Source of the DNA: Trinickia symbiotica
Lineage (GTDB): Bacteria > Pseudomonadota > Gammaproteobacteria > Burkholderiales > Burkholderiaceae
Assembly (NCBI RefSeq): GCF_002934455.1
Contig: NZ_PTIR01000011.1
Location: forward strand, 124,001 to 188,000
Length of the DNA: 64,000 nucleotides
Reading direction: 5' to 3'
Shown here piece after piece: positions 56,199 to 64,000 of this stretch. Under the pieces are notes generated by a model, which was not told the DNA's origin, searched no databases, and saw only the letters and a program-made list of their open reading frames with translations. How positions within the stretch are numbered: position 1 is the stretch's first letter; each line of letters begins with the position of its first letter. The translations under genes and the position numbers were made by a program.

Positions 56199-56218
56199 CA
56201 TGCTACCATACAAGTATA
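56199..56218. promoter_or_regulatory. Operator-like palindrome A (manD / fructuronate reductase)
   Basis: The site contains the 14-base core CTACCATACAAGTA (56203-56216) in the 70-bp gap between divergent manD and the uxuB-like gene. The same core recurs in site B at 62219-62232. The outline is an imperfect palindrome of the kind bound by FadR-subfamily GntR proteins. Confidence 0.65.
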
Positions 56219-56243
56219 TCAACAGGAAGCTCTGAGAGGAATC

Positions 56244-57722
56244 ATGAACCGATTCACGCCGCCCCGTCTCGCGCGCAGCGTTTTACCGGAGCTTCGCTCG
56301 CATCTGCTGTCGCCCGCCTGGCGCGAACCGCGCATCGGCATCGTTCACCTCGGCATCGGGAACTTCCATCGCGCGCATCAAGCGCTTTTCACCGAGGAGG
56401 CCATGATCGCCGCGGGCGGCGACTGGGGCATTTGCGGCGTCACGTTGCAGGGCGACGTCGCGAAACGCGATGCGCTCATGGCGCAGGATGGCCTTTACAG
56501 CATCGTCGAGCGGGGAATGGAAGGCGAGCGCGTGACGGTGGTGCGCGCGCTGCGCGAAGTCCTCGCCATGCCGCACGATCGCGCCGCGCTGTTCGCGCGC
56601 CTCGCCGACCCGCACGTCCGAATCGTTTCTCTGACCGTGACGGAAAAAGGTTACTGCCGAGACGCGAAAGCCGGCGACGCCGACTTCGGCCACCCCGGCG
56701 TCATGCATGATCTCGCCTACCCCGAAAGGCCCGTCACTGTGCCGGGCATTCTCACGGCCGCCTTGCGCATGCGACGCGACAGCGGCAATCCGCTTACCGT
56801 ACTGTCGTGCGACAACCTCGCACACAATGGGGCCGCGCTGCGGCGCGTCGTCTGCTCTTTCGCACGGGCCGTCGACCCTGGCTTGGCGGACTGGATCGAA
56901 ACGCATGTCGCGTTCCCCTCCACGATGGTCGACCGCATCGTGCCCGCGACAACCGCAGCCGATTTGGTCTCCGCGCGCGCGGCGCTGGGTTACGAGGATC
57001 GAGCCCCCGTCGCCTGTGAGCCGTTCCGCCAATGGGTCGTCGAGGACCACTTTCCGGCGGGCCGTCCGGCGTGGGACCGCGTAGGCGCGCAACTGGTCGG
57101 CGATGTGACGCCGTTCGAACTCGCGAAGCTCCGCATGCTCAATGCGACGCACTCGACCATCGCGTATTTGTCGATGCTCGCCGGCATCGAGACCGTCGAC
57201 GCGGCCATCGCAAACCCTGACATGCATCGTCTCATTCACGCGCTGATGACCTCCGAAATCGCGCCGACGCTGAACGTGCCGCTATCGTTCGACCTTTTCG
57301 CCTATCGCGACGCGTTGCTCGAGCGCTATGCGAATCCCGCTCTCAAGCATCGCTGCGCGCAGATCGCGATGGACGGCAGCCAGAAAATTCCGCTACGGCT
57401 TCTCGGCACGCTTTCCAAGCGAATCGCGACGCGGCAATCGTTTTCGCGCCTCGCTTTCGCCGTTGCGGCATGGATGCAGTTTCTGCTTGGCCGCACCGAC
57501 GCCGGCGTGCCTTACGAAATTCATGACCCGCTTGCCGACCGATTGCAATCGCTCGCGGCCTCGGCGGGCGGATCGCCCGACGCGCTGGTTCGGGTGCTGC
57601 TCGACGTTCACGAAGTGTTTCCGACCGAGCTGGCGCGCAGCGCGTCCTTGCGGCAGACGCTCGTCGAAGCGTTGCAAGCGCTTCGCAAAGGCACATTGCA
57701 CGCGATCGCCGCATACGCATGA
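56244..57722 (+). CDS. Fructuronate reductase-like polyol dehydrogenase (UxuB/MtlD family)
   Basis: A 492-residue long-chain polyol dehydrogenase. The catalytic motif K295-x4-N300-x2-H303 (KLRMLNATH) and the N-terminal HLGIGNFHRAHQA NAD region are intact. It would interconvert D-fructuronate and D-mannonate with NADH. The ATG at 56244 follows GAGAGGA; longer frames antisense to manD are not used. It is divergent from manD across operator A. Its stop lies one base from the stop of the convergent ABC permease gene. Confidence 0.87.
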   Translation: MNRFTPPRLARSVLPELRSHLLSPAWREPRIGIVHLGIGNFHRAHQALFTEEAMIAAGGDWGICGVTLQGDVAKRDALMAQDGLYSIVERGMEGERVTVVRALREVLAMPHDRAALFARLADPHVRIVSLTVTEKGYCRDAKAGDADFGHPGVMHDLAYPERPVTVPGILTAALRMRRDSGNPLTVLSCDNLAHNGAALRRVVCSFARAVDPGLADWIETHVAFPSTMVDRIVPATTAADLVSARAALGYEDRAPVACEPFRQWVVEDHFPAGRPAWDRVGAQLVGDVTPFELAKLRMLNATHSTIAYLSMLAGIETVDAAIANPDMHRLIHALMTSEIAPTLNVPLSFDLFAYRDALLERYANPALKHRCAQIAMDGSQKIPLRLLGTLSKRIATRQSFSRLAFAVAAWMQFLLGRTDAGVPYEIHDPLADRLQSLAASAGGSPDALVRVLLDVHEVFPTELARSASLRQTLVEALQALRKGTLHAIAAYA

Positions 57723-57723
57723 G

Positions 57724-58671
57724 TCAGGACCGCAGCGCCCTCGCCCCACCCGCCACCGCCGTCACGGCGATGATCAGCAGCCCATAGATGATTGCGCGCA
57801 CGCCCGCTCCCGCACCGCTGGCGTTCAACAGCGCGTTCACGAGGAAGAGGAAACAGGCTGCGCCCCATACGCCGGTCGGGCTGGCGCGGCCACCTGATAC
57901 TTGCGTGCCGCCGATCACGACCACAGCGACGGACAGCAGCATGTAGTCGGCGCCCATATCGAGCGTCGCTCCACCCGAAAAGCCCGCAAGCAGCAGCGCG
58001 CTGAGTGCCACCAGAACCGAGCAGGCGACATAAGTCGCGAAGCGCACGCGTTCGACGCGCACGCCGGCAAGATGCGCGGCCCGCCCGTTCTGCCCGACCG
58101 CCGACAAGCTGCGTCCTTGCACGAGCCTGAAGAGCACGATGCCTGTCGCGATCGTCAGTGCGAGCGCGACGAAGGCGAGCGTCGAGATGCCGAGCCAATG
58201 TCCGAGCGCGAAATTTTCCAACGCGGGGGGCGGCGCCGCGCTCCCGTGCCCGAGGCTGATCGCGATCGATTGAAGCACGAAGCTCGACGAGAGCGTCGCG
58301 ATGATGGGTGGAATCCGCAGCAGGCGAATGAGCAGATAGTTGAACGACCCGACGGCGACGCCCGTCGCGACAGTGACTGCAACGCCGACAGGAATCGCCG
58401 CGTCGTTGCGCGCCATCACGTGCATCGCCACGCTGCCCGCGAGCGCGATCGTGGCCGGAATCGACAGATCGATGTTGCCTGGGCCGCTCGTCACGACGAG
58501 CATCTGCCCGAGACCGACGAGCACGCTGAAAACGACGAATGCGGACGCGGCCGACAACATGTTGCCGGCCGTCCGCGGACCGAATGCAAGCGAGGCGGCC
58601 AGGCCTACGAGCACGGCACCGCCGACCGACCAGAACCAAGGCCGCTCGCGAATGGCAAGCACGCTTTTCAT
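57724..58671 (-). CDS. Sugar ABC transporter permease (RbsC-like)
   Basis: A 315-residue branched-chain/ribose-type permease. The segment SGPGNIDLSIPATIALAG and the EAA-like GQNGRAAHLAGVRVERVRF loop are typical. The start at 58671 (MKSVLAIRE) overlaps the preceding permease gene by four bases. It is the last gene of the importer operon. Confidence 0.88.
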   Translation of the reverse strand: MKSVLAIRERPWFWSVGGAVLVGLAASLAFGPRTAGNMLSAASAFVVFSVLVGLGQMLVVTSGPGNIDLSIPATIALAGSVAMHVMARNDAAIPVGVAVTVATGVAVGSFNYLLIRLLRIPPIIATLSSSFVLQSIAISLGHGSAAPPPALENFALGHWLGISTLAFVALALTIATGIVLFRLVQGRSLSAVGQNGRAAHLAGVRVERVRFATYVACSVLVALSALLLAGFSGGATLDMGADYMLLSVAVVVIGGTQVSGGRASPTGVWGAACFLFLVNALLNASGAGAGVRAIIYGLLIIAVTAVAGGARALRS

Positions 58672-59618
58672 CGGCGGCCTCGCTTGCGGCGGAATACGAG
58701 TCTCAACGAGAGAACGGCGATCAGAATGAGCCCCTGAAAACCGATCTGCCATTCCGGCGCAATCTGCAGAAATGCGAGGAACGACGAAGCGAGTGTGAGC
58801 GTGACCGCTCCTAGCACGGCTCCGATCACGGACACGCGTCCGCCGACGAACTCGCCGCCGCCGAGAATCACGCCGGCAACCGAGAGCAGCGTATAGCGCA
58901 AGGCGATGTTCGCGTCGGCCGAAGTGGTGAGACCGAGCAGCGCGAGCCCAGAGCAGATGCCAAGCATGCCCGCGCAGCCGAAGAGAATCGCCTTGGCACG
59001 CACGACCGACCACCCGCATCGACGCATCGCCTCGGGATTGCCGCCGACGCCGCGCAATGCGACGCCGGCTGGGGAGCGCATCAACAAGCAGTGGGCCACG
59101 AGCGCGATCGCGGCGCTCCAGATGAGCGGCGCGGGAACGTACGGCGCCTGCAGCCCCATCAGCGTCGAGAGCCAGACCGGGCTCGTGCCGCCCGGCGACG
59201 GCAGCAGCAAGACCGCGAGCCCGTTCCAGACGAAGGACAATCCCAGCGTCACGACCACCGATGAAATGCGCCGCGATTCCACCAGCGCACCGACGAGCGC
59301 GTAGAGCGCGACGCAACCCGCGAGCGCCGTCCAGCCGAGCCACGGAGAGCGATCGAGCAGCGTCGCGCCGATGCAGGTCACGAGGCTCACGAACGAGCCG
59401 ATCGACAGATCGAGCTCGTTGGCGGTGATGACCGCTAGCTGCGCCAGCGTTGCGAAGACGATCGGCACACCGAGATTCAGCAACATCGACATCCCGAAGT
59501 AGCTGAGCGTGTTCGGCTGGACAACGAACATCGGAACCAACACCGCGGCGAGCGATACGGCCGGCAGCATGGCGCGCCGTTCCGCCCGACGCATACCGGC
59601 CCTCGCGAACCCCATCAT
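58668..59618 (-). CDS. Sugar ABC transporter permease (RbsC-like)
   Basis: A 316-residue second permease of the same family (ANELDLSIGSFVSLV; GGNPEAMRRCGW loop). The start at 59618 has GGAGG seven bases upstream and overlaps the ATPase stop as ATGA. Two separate permeases indicate a heterodimeric channel. Confidence 0.88.
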   Translation of the reverse strand: MMGFARAGMRRAERRAMLPAVSLAAVLVPMFVVQPNTLSYFGMSMLLNLGVPIVFATLAQLAVITANELDLSIGSFVSLVTCIGATLLDRSPWLGWTALAGCVALYALVGALVESRRISSVVVTLGLSFVWNGLAVLLLPSPGGTSPVWLSTLMGLQAPYVPAPLIWSAAIALVAHCLLMRSPAGVALRGVGGNPEAMRRCGWSVVRAKAILFGCAGMLGICSGLALLGLTTSADANIALRYTLLSVAGVILGGGEFVGGRVSVIGAVLGAVTLTLASSFLAFLQIAPEWQIGFQGLILIAVLSLRLVFRRKRGRR

Positions 59619-61111
59619 GATCGCGCCTCCTCGAAACTCGCCGCGAGCAACGCCTGCTCCGTGCATTCGCTCGCGTCGAGCACGCGCGTGACATCACCGC
59701 CGCGAAAGACATAGACGCGCTCGCAGTACGCAAACTCGTCGTTCTCCGTCGTGTACCAGACGAACGTTCGCCCTTTCGCCGCTTCGGCTTGCAGCAGGCG
59801 ATAAATTTCGAGCTTCGTCCCGATGTCGACACCGCGCGTCGGGTCGTCCATCAACACGAGCTCCGCATCCGAGGCGAGCGCACGCGCGAATAGCACCTTT
59901 TGCTGATTGCCGCCGCTCAATGCAAGGATGTTGTCGGTCGGCGCGGCGCCACGAATGTCGATTCGCTTTGCCCATCGATCGAAGAGATCGCGCAACGCTG
60001 CGCGATTGAGCCAGATTCGGCTGTCGCGGTTGTAGAGCGAGCGGATATCGAGGTTCTCGGCGATGGTCCAGTCGATGAACACGCCATCGGCGCGCCGGTC
60101 TCCGGCGACGAATGCGACGCGTATGTTCGAGCCGCGTTTGCGCGACTCGACGTAGATATCGTGCAGCGCGAGCGTCTGCCCTTGGCCCGCGAGGCCGGCG
60201 AGACCGACGATCGCTCCGCGGCGCGCTTCGATGACGGTGCGCCGTCGCGGGCCGACGTTCCAGCGAAAGGCCGACTCGCCGGCCTGCGACGTCTGCGCGC
60301 GCTGCGTCGTCGAAGCGGTCTCGTCCGTGAACTGCCCCATCGCGCGAATGATGGCTTCCTTTTGCAAATGAGCCGCATCGAGCGTCGAGACGACCTTGCC
60401 GTCGCGCATCACCATGACGCGATGCGCCGATCGGAGCATTTCCTCGAGCATATGCGTGATCAGGATGCAGGTCACGCCCGCCTGCGCGCAACGCCCGATG
60501 AATGCGAGCAATTGGTCCGCCGTATAGCGATCGAGACTCGACGTCGGCTCATCGAGTATGACGAGACGCACGGGCGCGTCGACCGATGCGAAGCCGCGCG
60601 CAATTTCGACCATCTGTTGTTGTGCGAGCGTGAGGTCGCCGACAACGTCGGTGCCGCGCAACCCATGCCCGGGAAAGATCGCATCGAGCTGATCTTCGAT
60701 GATCGCGCGCGCCCGCCGCCGCCAGCCGAAGTGCCTCAATTGCGGATGCACGGCGCGCATATTTTCTTCGATCGTCAAGTTCGGGCAGAGCGAAAGCTCC
60801 TGGAAGACGCAGCGAATACCGATGGCGCGCGCCTCGCGCGCATCGAAGCCGCCGTCGAACCGCTGGCCGGCAACCTCGATCGTGCCGGCATCGGGACGTC
60901 GCGCCCCCGAAAGTACCGACATCAGCGTGGACTTGCCGGCGCCGTTGTGACCCGCCACGGCGACACATTCGCCGACGGCGAACTCGAAGTCGACGCGCTG
61001 GAGGGCACGCACCGGGCCAAACGTCACGTCGACGCCGCGCACGCAAAGTAACGGAATGGGGGGAGGCGCCTCGCGCGCCGCGGAAAGGGCCGCGGTTTCG
61101 GAATGGCTCAT
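59615..61111 (-). CDS. Sugar ABC transporter ATPase (RbsA/MglA-like, double domain)
   Basis: A 498-residue tandem ATPase. The first domain has Walker A GHNGAGKSTLM near residue 55 and an LTLAQQQMVEIARG signature; the second lacks a good Walker A (GLAGLAGQGQT), as usual in this family, but has LSGGNQQKVLFARAL. It drives the importer together with the two permeases. Confidence 0.9.
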   Translation of the reverse strand: MSHSETAALSAAREAPPPIPLLCVRGVDVTFGPVRALQRVDFEFAVGECVAVAGHNGAGKSTLMSVLSGARRPDAGTIEVAGQRFDGGFDAREARAIGIRCVFQELSLCPNLTIEENMRAVHPQLRHFGWRRRARAIIEDQLDAIFPGHGLRGTDVVGDLTLAQQQMVEIARGFASVDAPVRLVILDEPTSSLDRYTADQLLAFIGRCAQAGVTCILITHMLEEMLRSAHRVMVMRDGKVVSTLDAAHLQKEAIIRAMGQFTDETASTTQRAQTSQAGESAFRWNVGPRRRTVIEARRGAIVGLAGLAGQGQTLALHDIYVESRKRGSNIRVAFVAGDRRADGVFIDWTIAENLDIRSLYNRDSRIWLNRAALRDLFDRWAKRIDIRGAAPTDNILALSGGNQQKVLFARALASDAELVLMDDPTRGVDIGTKLEIYRLLQAEAAKGRTFVWYTTENDEFAYCERVYVFRGGDVTRVLDASECTEQALLAASFEEARS

Positions 61112-61131
61112 CGGATCGGCAATTCGCCCGC

Positions 61132-62160
61132 TTATTTTTTACCTTGAACCATATCGATAACCTGCTCGCGCGTGAAGACGTTGCTCGCAACCGTACCGGG
61201 CGCCGTCTTCGGCAAGACTTTCGCGAGCGAGTCCGAGGTCACGGTAAGCGTCGGCAACGACATCTCGTGCGGCAGCTTGTTACCGGCGAGAATCTGCTGG
61301 GCGGCCCAGAACGCAAAGCTCGACGAACCCGGATCGGCCGCGATCGACATCGTCTGATAGCTGTCGATACCCTGCTGTTGCCACCATGCGAGCTCTTCCT
61401 GACGATTGCCGAGAATGATCGTCGGAATCTTGCGGCCTGCGGCACGAAATGCCTGAGCAACACCATATCCGTCGCCTCCCTGCGTCACGACGCCGTCGAT
61501 CGGCGGCAGCGACGGCAGGATGCCCGCCACTTCCTTTTGCGCGACCGTCTGCGTCCATTGACCATAGACCGAGCCGACGATTTTCATACCCGGATATTGC
61601 TTGAGCTCGTCGACGATGCCCTGATGAATCTCGTCGTCGACCGAAACACCGGCCAACCCGCGGACTTCGAGCAGATTGCCCTTGCCGCCGAGCTTCTTCG
61701 CAAGAAAGTCGACTTCCTCGGCGCCCATCTTATGAAAATCGGCCTCGATGCGATAGGCACACGGCTCGGTGACGATGCCGTCGAACGATACGACGACGAC
61801 GCCGGCCGCGCATGCTTGCTTGATCGCGCCGTTGAGCGCCGTCGGCGATGCCGCGTTGATCACGATCGCCTTGTAGCCTTGCAGTACGAGGTTCTGGATT
61901 TGCTGGGCCTGCTCCGTCGCCTGATTCTCGGCTGTTGTGAACGCCGGTGCGTCCGCGATGAGGCCCGCTTTCTTCGCCTGCCCCGCCACTTGCGCCCAGA
62001 TTTTCAACTGCTGCTGCCTGAATGTATTGCCGGCATAGCTATTCGAGAGCGCGATCTTTGCTTTCGACGTGTCGCCTGTCGCTACATTCGCGCTGGCGAC
62101 CACGCTCAATGCAAACAGCGTGATGCCGGCGAGCCGCGTGATGGATGTTCTGTTGGCCAC
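61132..62160 (-). CDS. Sugar ABC transporter substrate-binding protein (RbsB-like)
   Basis: A 342-residue periplasmic binding protein of the Peripla_BP_4 type with signal peptide ending near ASA (residues 22-24) and segments such as IALSNSYAGNTFRQQQLKIW and VVVSFDGIV. It is first in the importer operon, transcribed away from the lactonase gene across operator B. The ligand is likely a sugar acid, lactone or polyol, by context. Confidence 0.88.
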   Translation of the reverse strand: MANRTSITRLAGITLFALSVVASANVATGDTSKAKIALSNSYAGNTFRQQQLKIWAQVAGQAKKAGLIADAPAFTTAENQATEQAQQIQNLVLQGYKAIVINAASPTALNGAIKQACAAGVVVVSFDGIVTEPCAYRIEADFHKMGAEEVDFLAKKLGGKGNLLEVRGLAGVSVDDEIHQGIVDELKQYPGMKIVGSVYGQWTQTVAQKEVAGILPSLPPIDGVVTQGGDGYGVAQAFRAAGRKIPTIILGNRQEELAWWQQQGIDSYQTMSIAADPGSSSFAFWAAQQILAGNKLPHEMSLPTLTVTSDSLAKVLPKTAPGTVASNVFTREQVIDMVQGKK

Positions 62161-62214
62161 CGCCGTCTCCTCTCTTTTGTTGGTCGATTACGCTCATTGC
62201 ATCGTATGTCATGA

Positions 62215-62234
62215 CCTACTACCATACAAGTAGG
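62215..62234. promoter_or_regulatory. Operator-like palindrome B (ABC importer / lactonase)
   Basis: The site reads CCTACTACCATACAAGTAGG, with CCTACT and AGTAGG arms. Its 14-base core is identical to site A. It lies in the 133-bp gap between the divergent binding-protein and lactonase genes. Confidence 0.7.
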
Positions 62235-62293
62235 TGTTTTCCAGCAAGCGCGATAATGGACGTTCGAGGCTGCCGCCTTGGGAGCGAACGACG

Positions 62294-63427
62294 ATGAACG
62301 ACCGCACAGACCGCACATTGGTATTCGCAGGCTGCCTGAATCGACCGATTCCGCATTTCGCAACTGCGAACGGAAACGGAATTGCCATGTTCTCGTTAGA
62401 CGAGACCTCAGGACGGCTGTCTTTTCTCGCCGAATTCACCAACGTCGACAATCCGACCTACCTCGCCGTCGTCCAGGAGAGAACGATGCTCTATGCGACG
62501 AGCGAGCTTATTGATTCGCCGGAAGGCTTCATCAGCGCGTTGCGGATCGATGCGGCAAACGGGGCCTTGACGCTCGTCGGAGAAAGGCAGCGTACGCGCG
62601 GCAGATTGACGGCTTGGTGTGCGACGGACGCCCGCGGTGAAGTCGCCCTGGTCGCCAACTATGCGCGAGAGCGAACCGACGACGAGCCGAGGCGGCATAT
62701 CGCGAGTTTTTCGATTCTTGCCGATGGCACGCTGACGTCCGTGACGAGCGAGTTCACTCATGAGGGTCGCGGGCCACATGACGACCGACAATCCGTCCCG
62801 CATGCGCATTGTGCCGTGCCGAGCCCCGATAACCGGTTCGTCATCGTGGCCGACCTCGGCACCGATGAGTTGACGACCTATGCTCTCGACCAGCCCCGCC
62901 GCGCGCTCGGTCCTGCGAATACCGCCCCGTTGAAGTTGGCGCCTGGCTCGGGACCACGCCATCTGACCTTTCATCCGAACGGAGCGCTCGCCTATGTGAT
63001 CTGCGAACTGGCGAATGCCATCGATCGGCTCGCATATGACCGCGATATGGGCGAGTTGCGATGGCTCGACCGCACGGACATGCTGCCCGCCGGTGCGATG
63101 CCAAGCTTTGCCGCCGGCCTCGTCGCGTCGGCGAACGGTCGCCAGCTATACGCAAGCTTGCGCGGAGATGACAGCGTGATCACCTATGCGCTCGAGGAAG
63201 GTAGCGGGCGGATCGTCGGTGCATCGGCTAGCCCGAGTGGCGGCAAGACGCCGCGAAGCATCGCGCTATCGCCGTCCGGCAAATTCTTGTTCGTGGCGAA
63301 TCAAGACAGCGATCTAATCGCATCGTGGCGCCTCGATCCGCACACGGGAATTCCGCTGGAGCAAGCCGATAGCGTGCACGTCGGCACGCCGATGTGCGTC
63401 CAGGCGGCGACGTTCCGCCCGAAATAA
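62294..63427 (+). CDS. Beta-propeller lactonase (6-phosphogluconolactonase-like)
   Basis: A 377-residue member of the lactonase/YbhE family (seven-bladed propeller). It carries the characteristic DNPTYLAV, PHAHCAVPSPDNRFVIVADLGTD and GSGPRHLTFHPNG segments. The start at 62294 (MNDRTDRT) follows GGGAG; the frame extends to 62234 but would cross operator B. In this locus it would open an aldonolactone (for example a gulono- or idonolactone) before entry to the dehydrogenase steps. The precise lactone is inferred. Confidence 0.85.
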   Translation: MNDRTDRTLVFAGCLNRPIPHFATANGNGIAMFSLDETSGRLSFLAEFTNVDNPTYLAVVQERTMLYATSELIDSPEGFISALRIDAANGALTLVGERQRTRGRLTAWCATDARGEVALVANYARERTDDEPRRHIASFSILADGTLTSVTSEFTHEGRGPHDDRQSVPHAHCAVPSPDNRFVIVADLGTDELTTYALDQPRRALGPANTAPLKLAPGSGPRHLTFHPNGALAYVICELANAIDRLAYDRDMGELRWLDRTDMLPAGAMPSFAAGLVASANGRQLYASLRGDDSVITYALEEGSGRIVGASASPSGGKTPRSIALSPSGKFLFVANQDSDLIASWRLDPHTGIPLEQADSVHVGTPMCVQAATFRPK

Positions 63428-63462
63428 TAAGCGACATCGCCGTGACCCCGCACGCTCGAGCT

Positions 63463-64000
63463 TCAGCGACTGACGTCGACAACTAGGCGCCCTCTCACCG
63501 CGCCTTTCAATAGCTCGCCGGCGGCATCGACCGCCTCGGTCAGCCCAATCGTTCTCGTCATTGCGTCGAGCGATGCGGCATCGAGGTCGCGCGCAAGGCG
63601 CCGCCATGCTTCGGCGCGTTCCGCCGCGGAGCGGTAAACGCTGTTGACGCCGAGCAGGCTTACGCCGCGCAAAATGAACGGCGCGACGGTCGCGGGAAGA
63701 TCGAGCCCTTGCGCAAGCCCGCATGCCGCAACGGCGCCGTTCGCCCGTAGGCTCGCGCAGACATTGGCCAGTGTATGGCTGCCGACCGAATCGATGGCCG
63801 CAGCCCAACGTTCCTTCTGGAGCGGACGTCCCGGTTCGGAAAGCGTATTGCGATCGACGATCTCAGCCGCGCCGAGCCCGTGCAGATAGTCGGACTCCTG
63901 AAGACGCCCTGTCGATGCGACGACGCGGTACCCGAGCTTTGCGAGCAGCGCGATCGCCATGCTGCCCACGCCGCCGTTCGCACCGGTGACGAGCACGTCG
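63463..64000 (-). CDS. acuI: YhdH/AcuI-type NADPH:quinone/acryloyl-CoA reductase, 5' end beyond window
   Basis: The C-terminal 178 residues of a medium-chain dehydrogenase without zinc site. The NADPH motif VLVTGANGGVGSMAIALLAKLGY is at the visible start, followed by VVASTGR, and the C-terminal AVDAAGELLKGAVRGRLVVDV is typical of YhdH/AcuI. The gene runs off the right edge. It is convergent with the lactonase gene with 35 bp between stops. Confidence 0.8.
   Translation of the reverse strand, partial: DVLVTGANGGVGSMAIALLAKLGYRVVASTGRLQESDYLHGLGAAEIVDRNTLSEPGRPLQKERWAAAIDSVGSHTLANVCASLRANGAVAACGLAQGLDLPATVAPFILRGVSLLGVNSVYRSAAERAEAWRRLARDLDAASLDAMTRTIGLTEAVDAAGELLKGAVRGRLVVDVSR

Noticed and set aside
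57724-59832. 702-codon minus-strand open frame
   Set aside because: Only its last 315 codons encode the permease; the rest is a frame-shifted reading of the neighbouring permease gene.

Overview
The window is about 62-63% G+C, gene-dense and free of insertion sequences. It reads as a chromosome segment of a Burkholderiaceae member (Burkholderia/Paraburkholderia/Caballeronia/Trinickia type). The evidence is the linked core block tRNA-Ala(GGC), gltX, patatin lipoprotein, NlpC/P60 peptidase, yejFEBA and fabI, together with a Burkholderia-type porin, frequent GTG/TTG starts and many LysR, GntR, MocR and AraC regulators. The species cannot be fixed from sequence reading alone.

Layout. 1-1.3 kb: 5' part of an RND efflux adaptor (mdtA-like). 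1.5-7.4 kb: an aerobic CO-dehydrogenase-like molybdenum hydroxylase operon (medium, small and large subunits, then MoxR and CoxE-type accessory proteins) with a divergent AraC regulator. 9-21.4 kb: a MocR/GabR-type regulator facing a long colinear set that runs gabT, semialdehyde dehydrogenase, hyuB, hyuA, NCS1 transporter, porin and soluble PAS chemoreceptor. This looks like a sense-import-degrade cassette for a lactam or hydantoin-like ring. 21.5-26.7 kb: pqiABC, a TetR regulator and a DUF3313 lipoprotein, with matching operator-like palindromes before pqiA and before tetR. 26.7-31 kb: a decayed patch with a frameshifted hydantoin-racemase remnant, a LysR regulator, an orphan ModA-like binding protein with an MHS transporter, and the 3' half of an MFS gene. 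31.1-41.9 kb: the conserved core block. 42-51.5 kb: a small PXPV protein, a LysR regulator and a polyamine-type ABC importer fused into one operon with a four-gene flavin/iron-sulfur dehydrogenase set. 51.6-63.4 kb: a sugar-acid locus with GntR/FCD regulator, MFS permease, L-idonate/L-gulonate 5-dehydrogenase-like enzyme, ManD-type dehydratase, fructuronate-reductase-like enzyme, RbsABC-type importer and lactonase. 63.5-64 kb: the 3' part of a YhdH/AcuI-type oxidoreductase.

How the genes work together. In the right-hand locus, two divergent promoter regions 6 kb apart carry the same 14-base core inside an imperfect palindrome, so one regulator probably controls import of a sugar acid or lactone, lactone opening, oxidation at C5, reduction to D-mannonate and dehydration to 2-keto-3-deoxygluconate. 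In the left-hand cassette, ATP-dependent ring opening by HyuA/HyuB would feed an omega-amino acid to GabT and a semialdehyde dehydrogenase. The porin, permease and chemoreceptor in the same direction suggest uptake and taxis toward the same compound. Substrates for the Cox-like enzyme and the flavoenzyme complex remain open.
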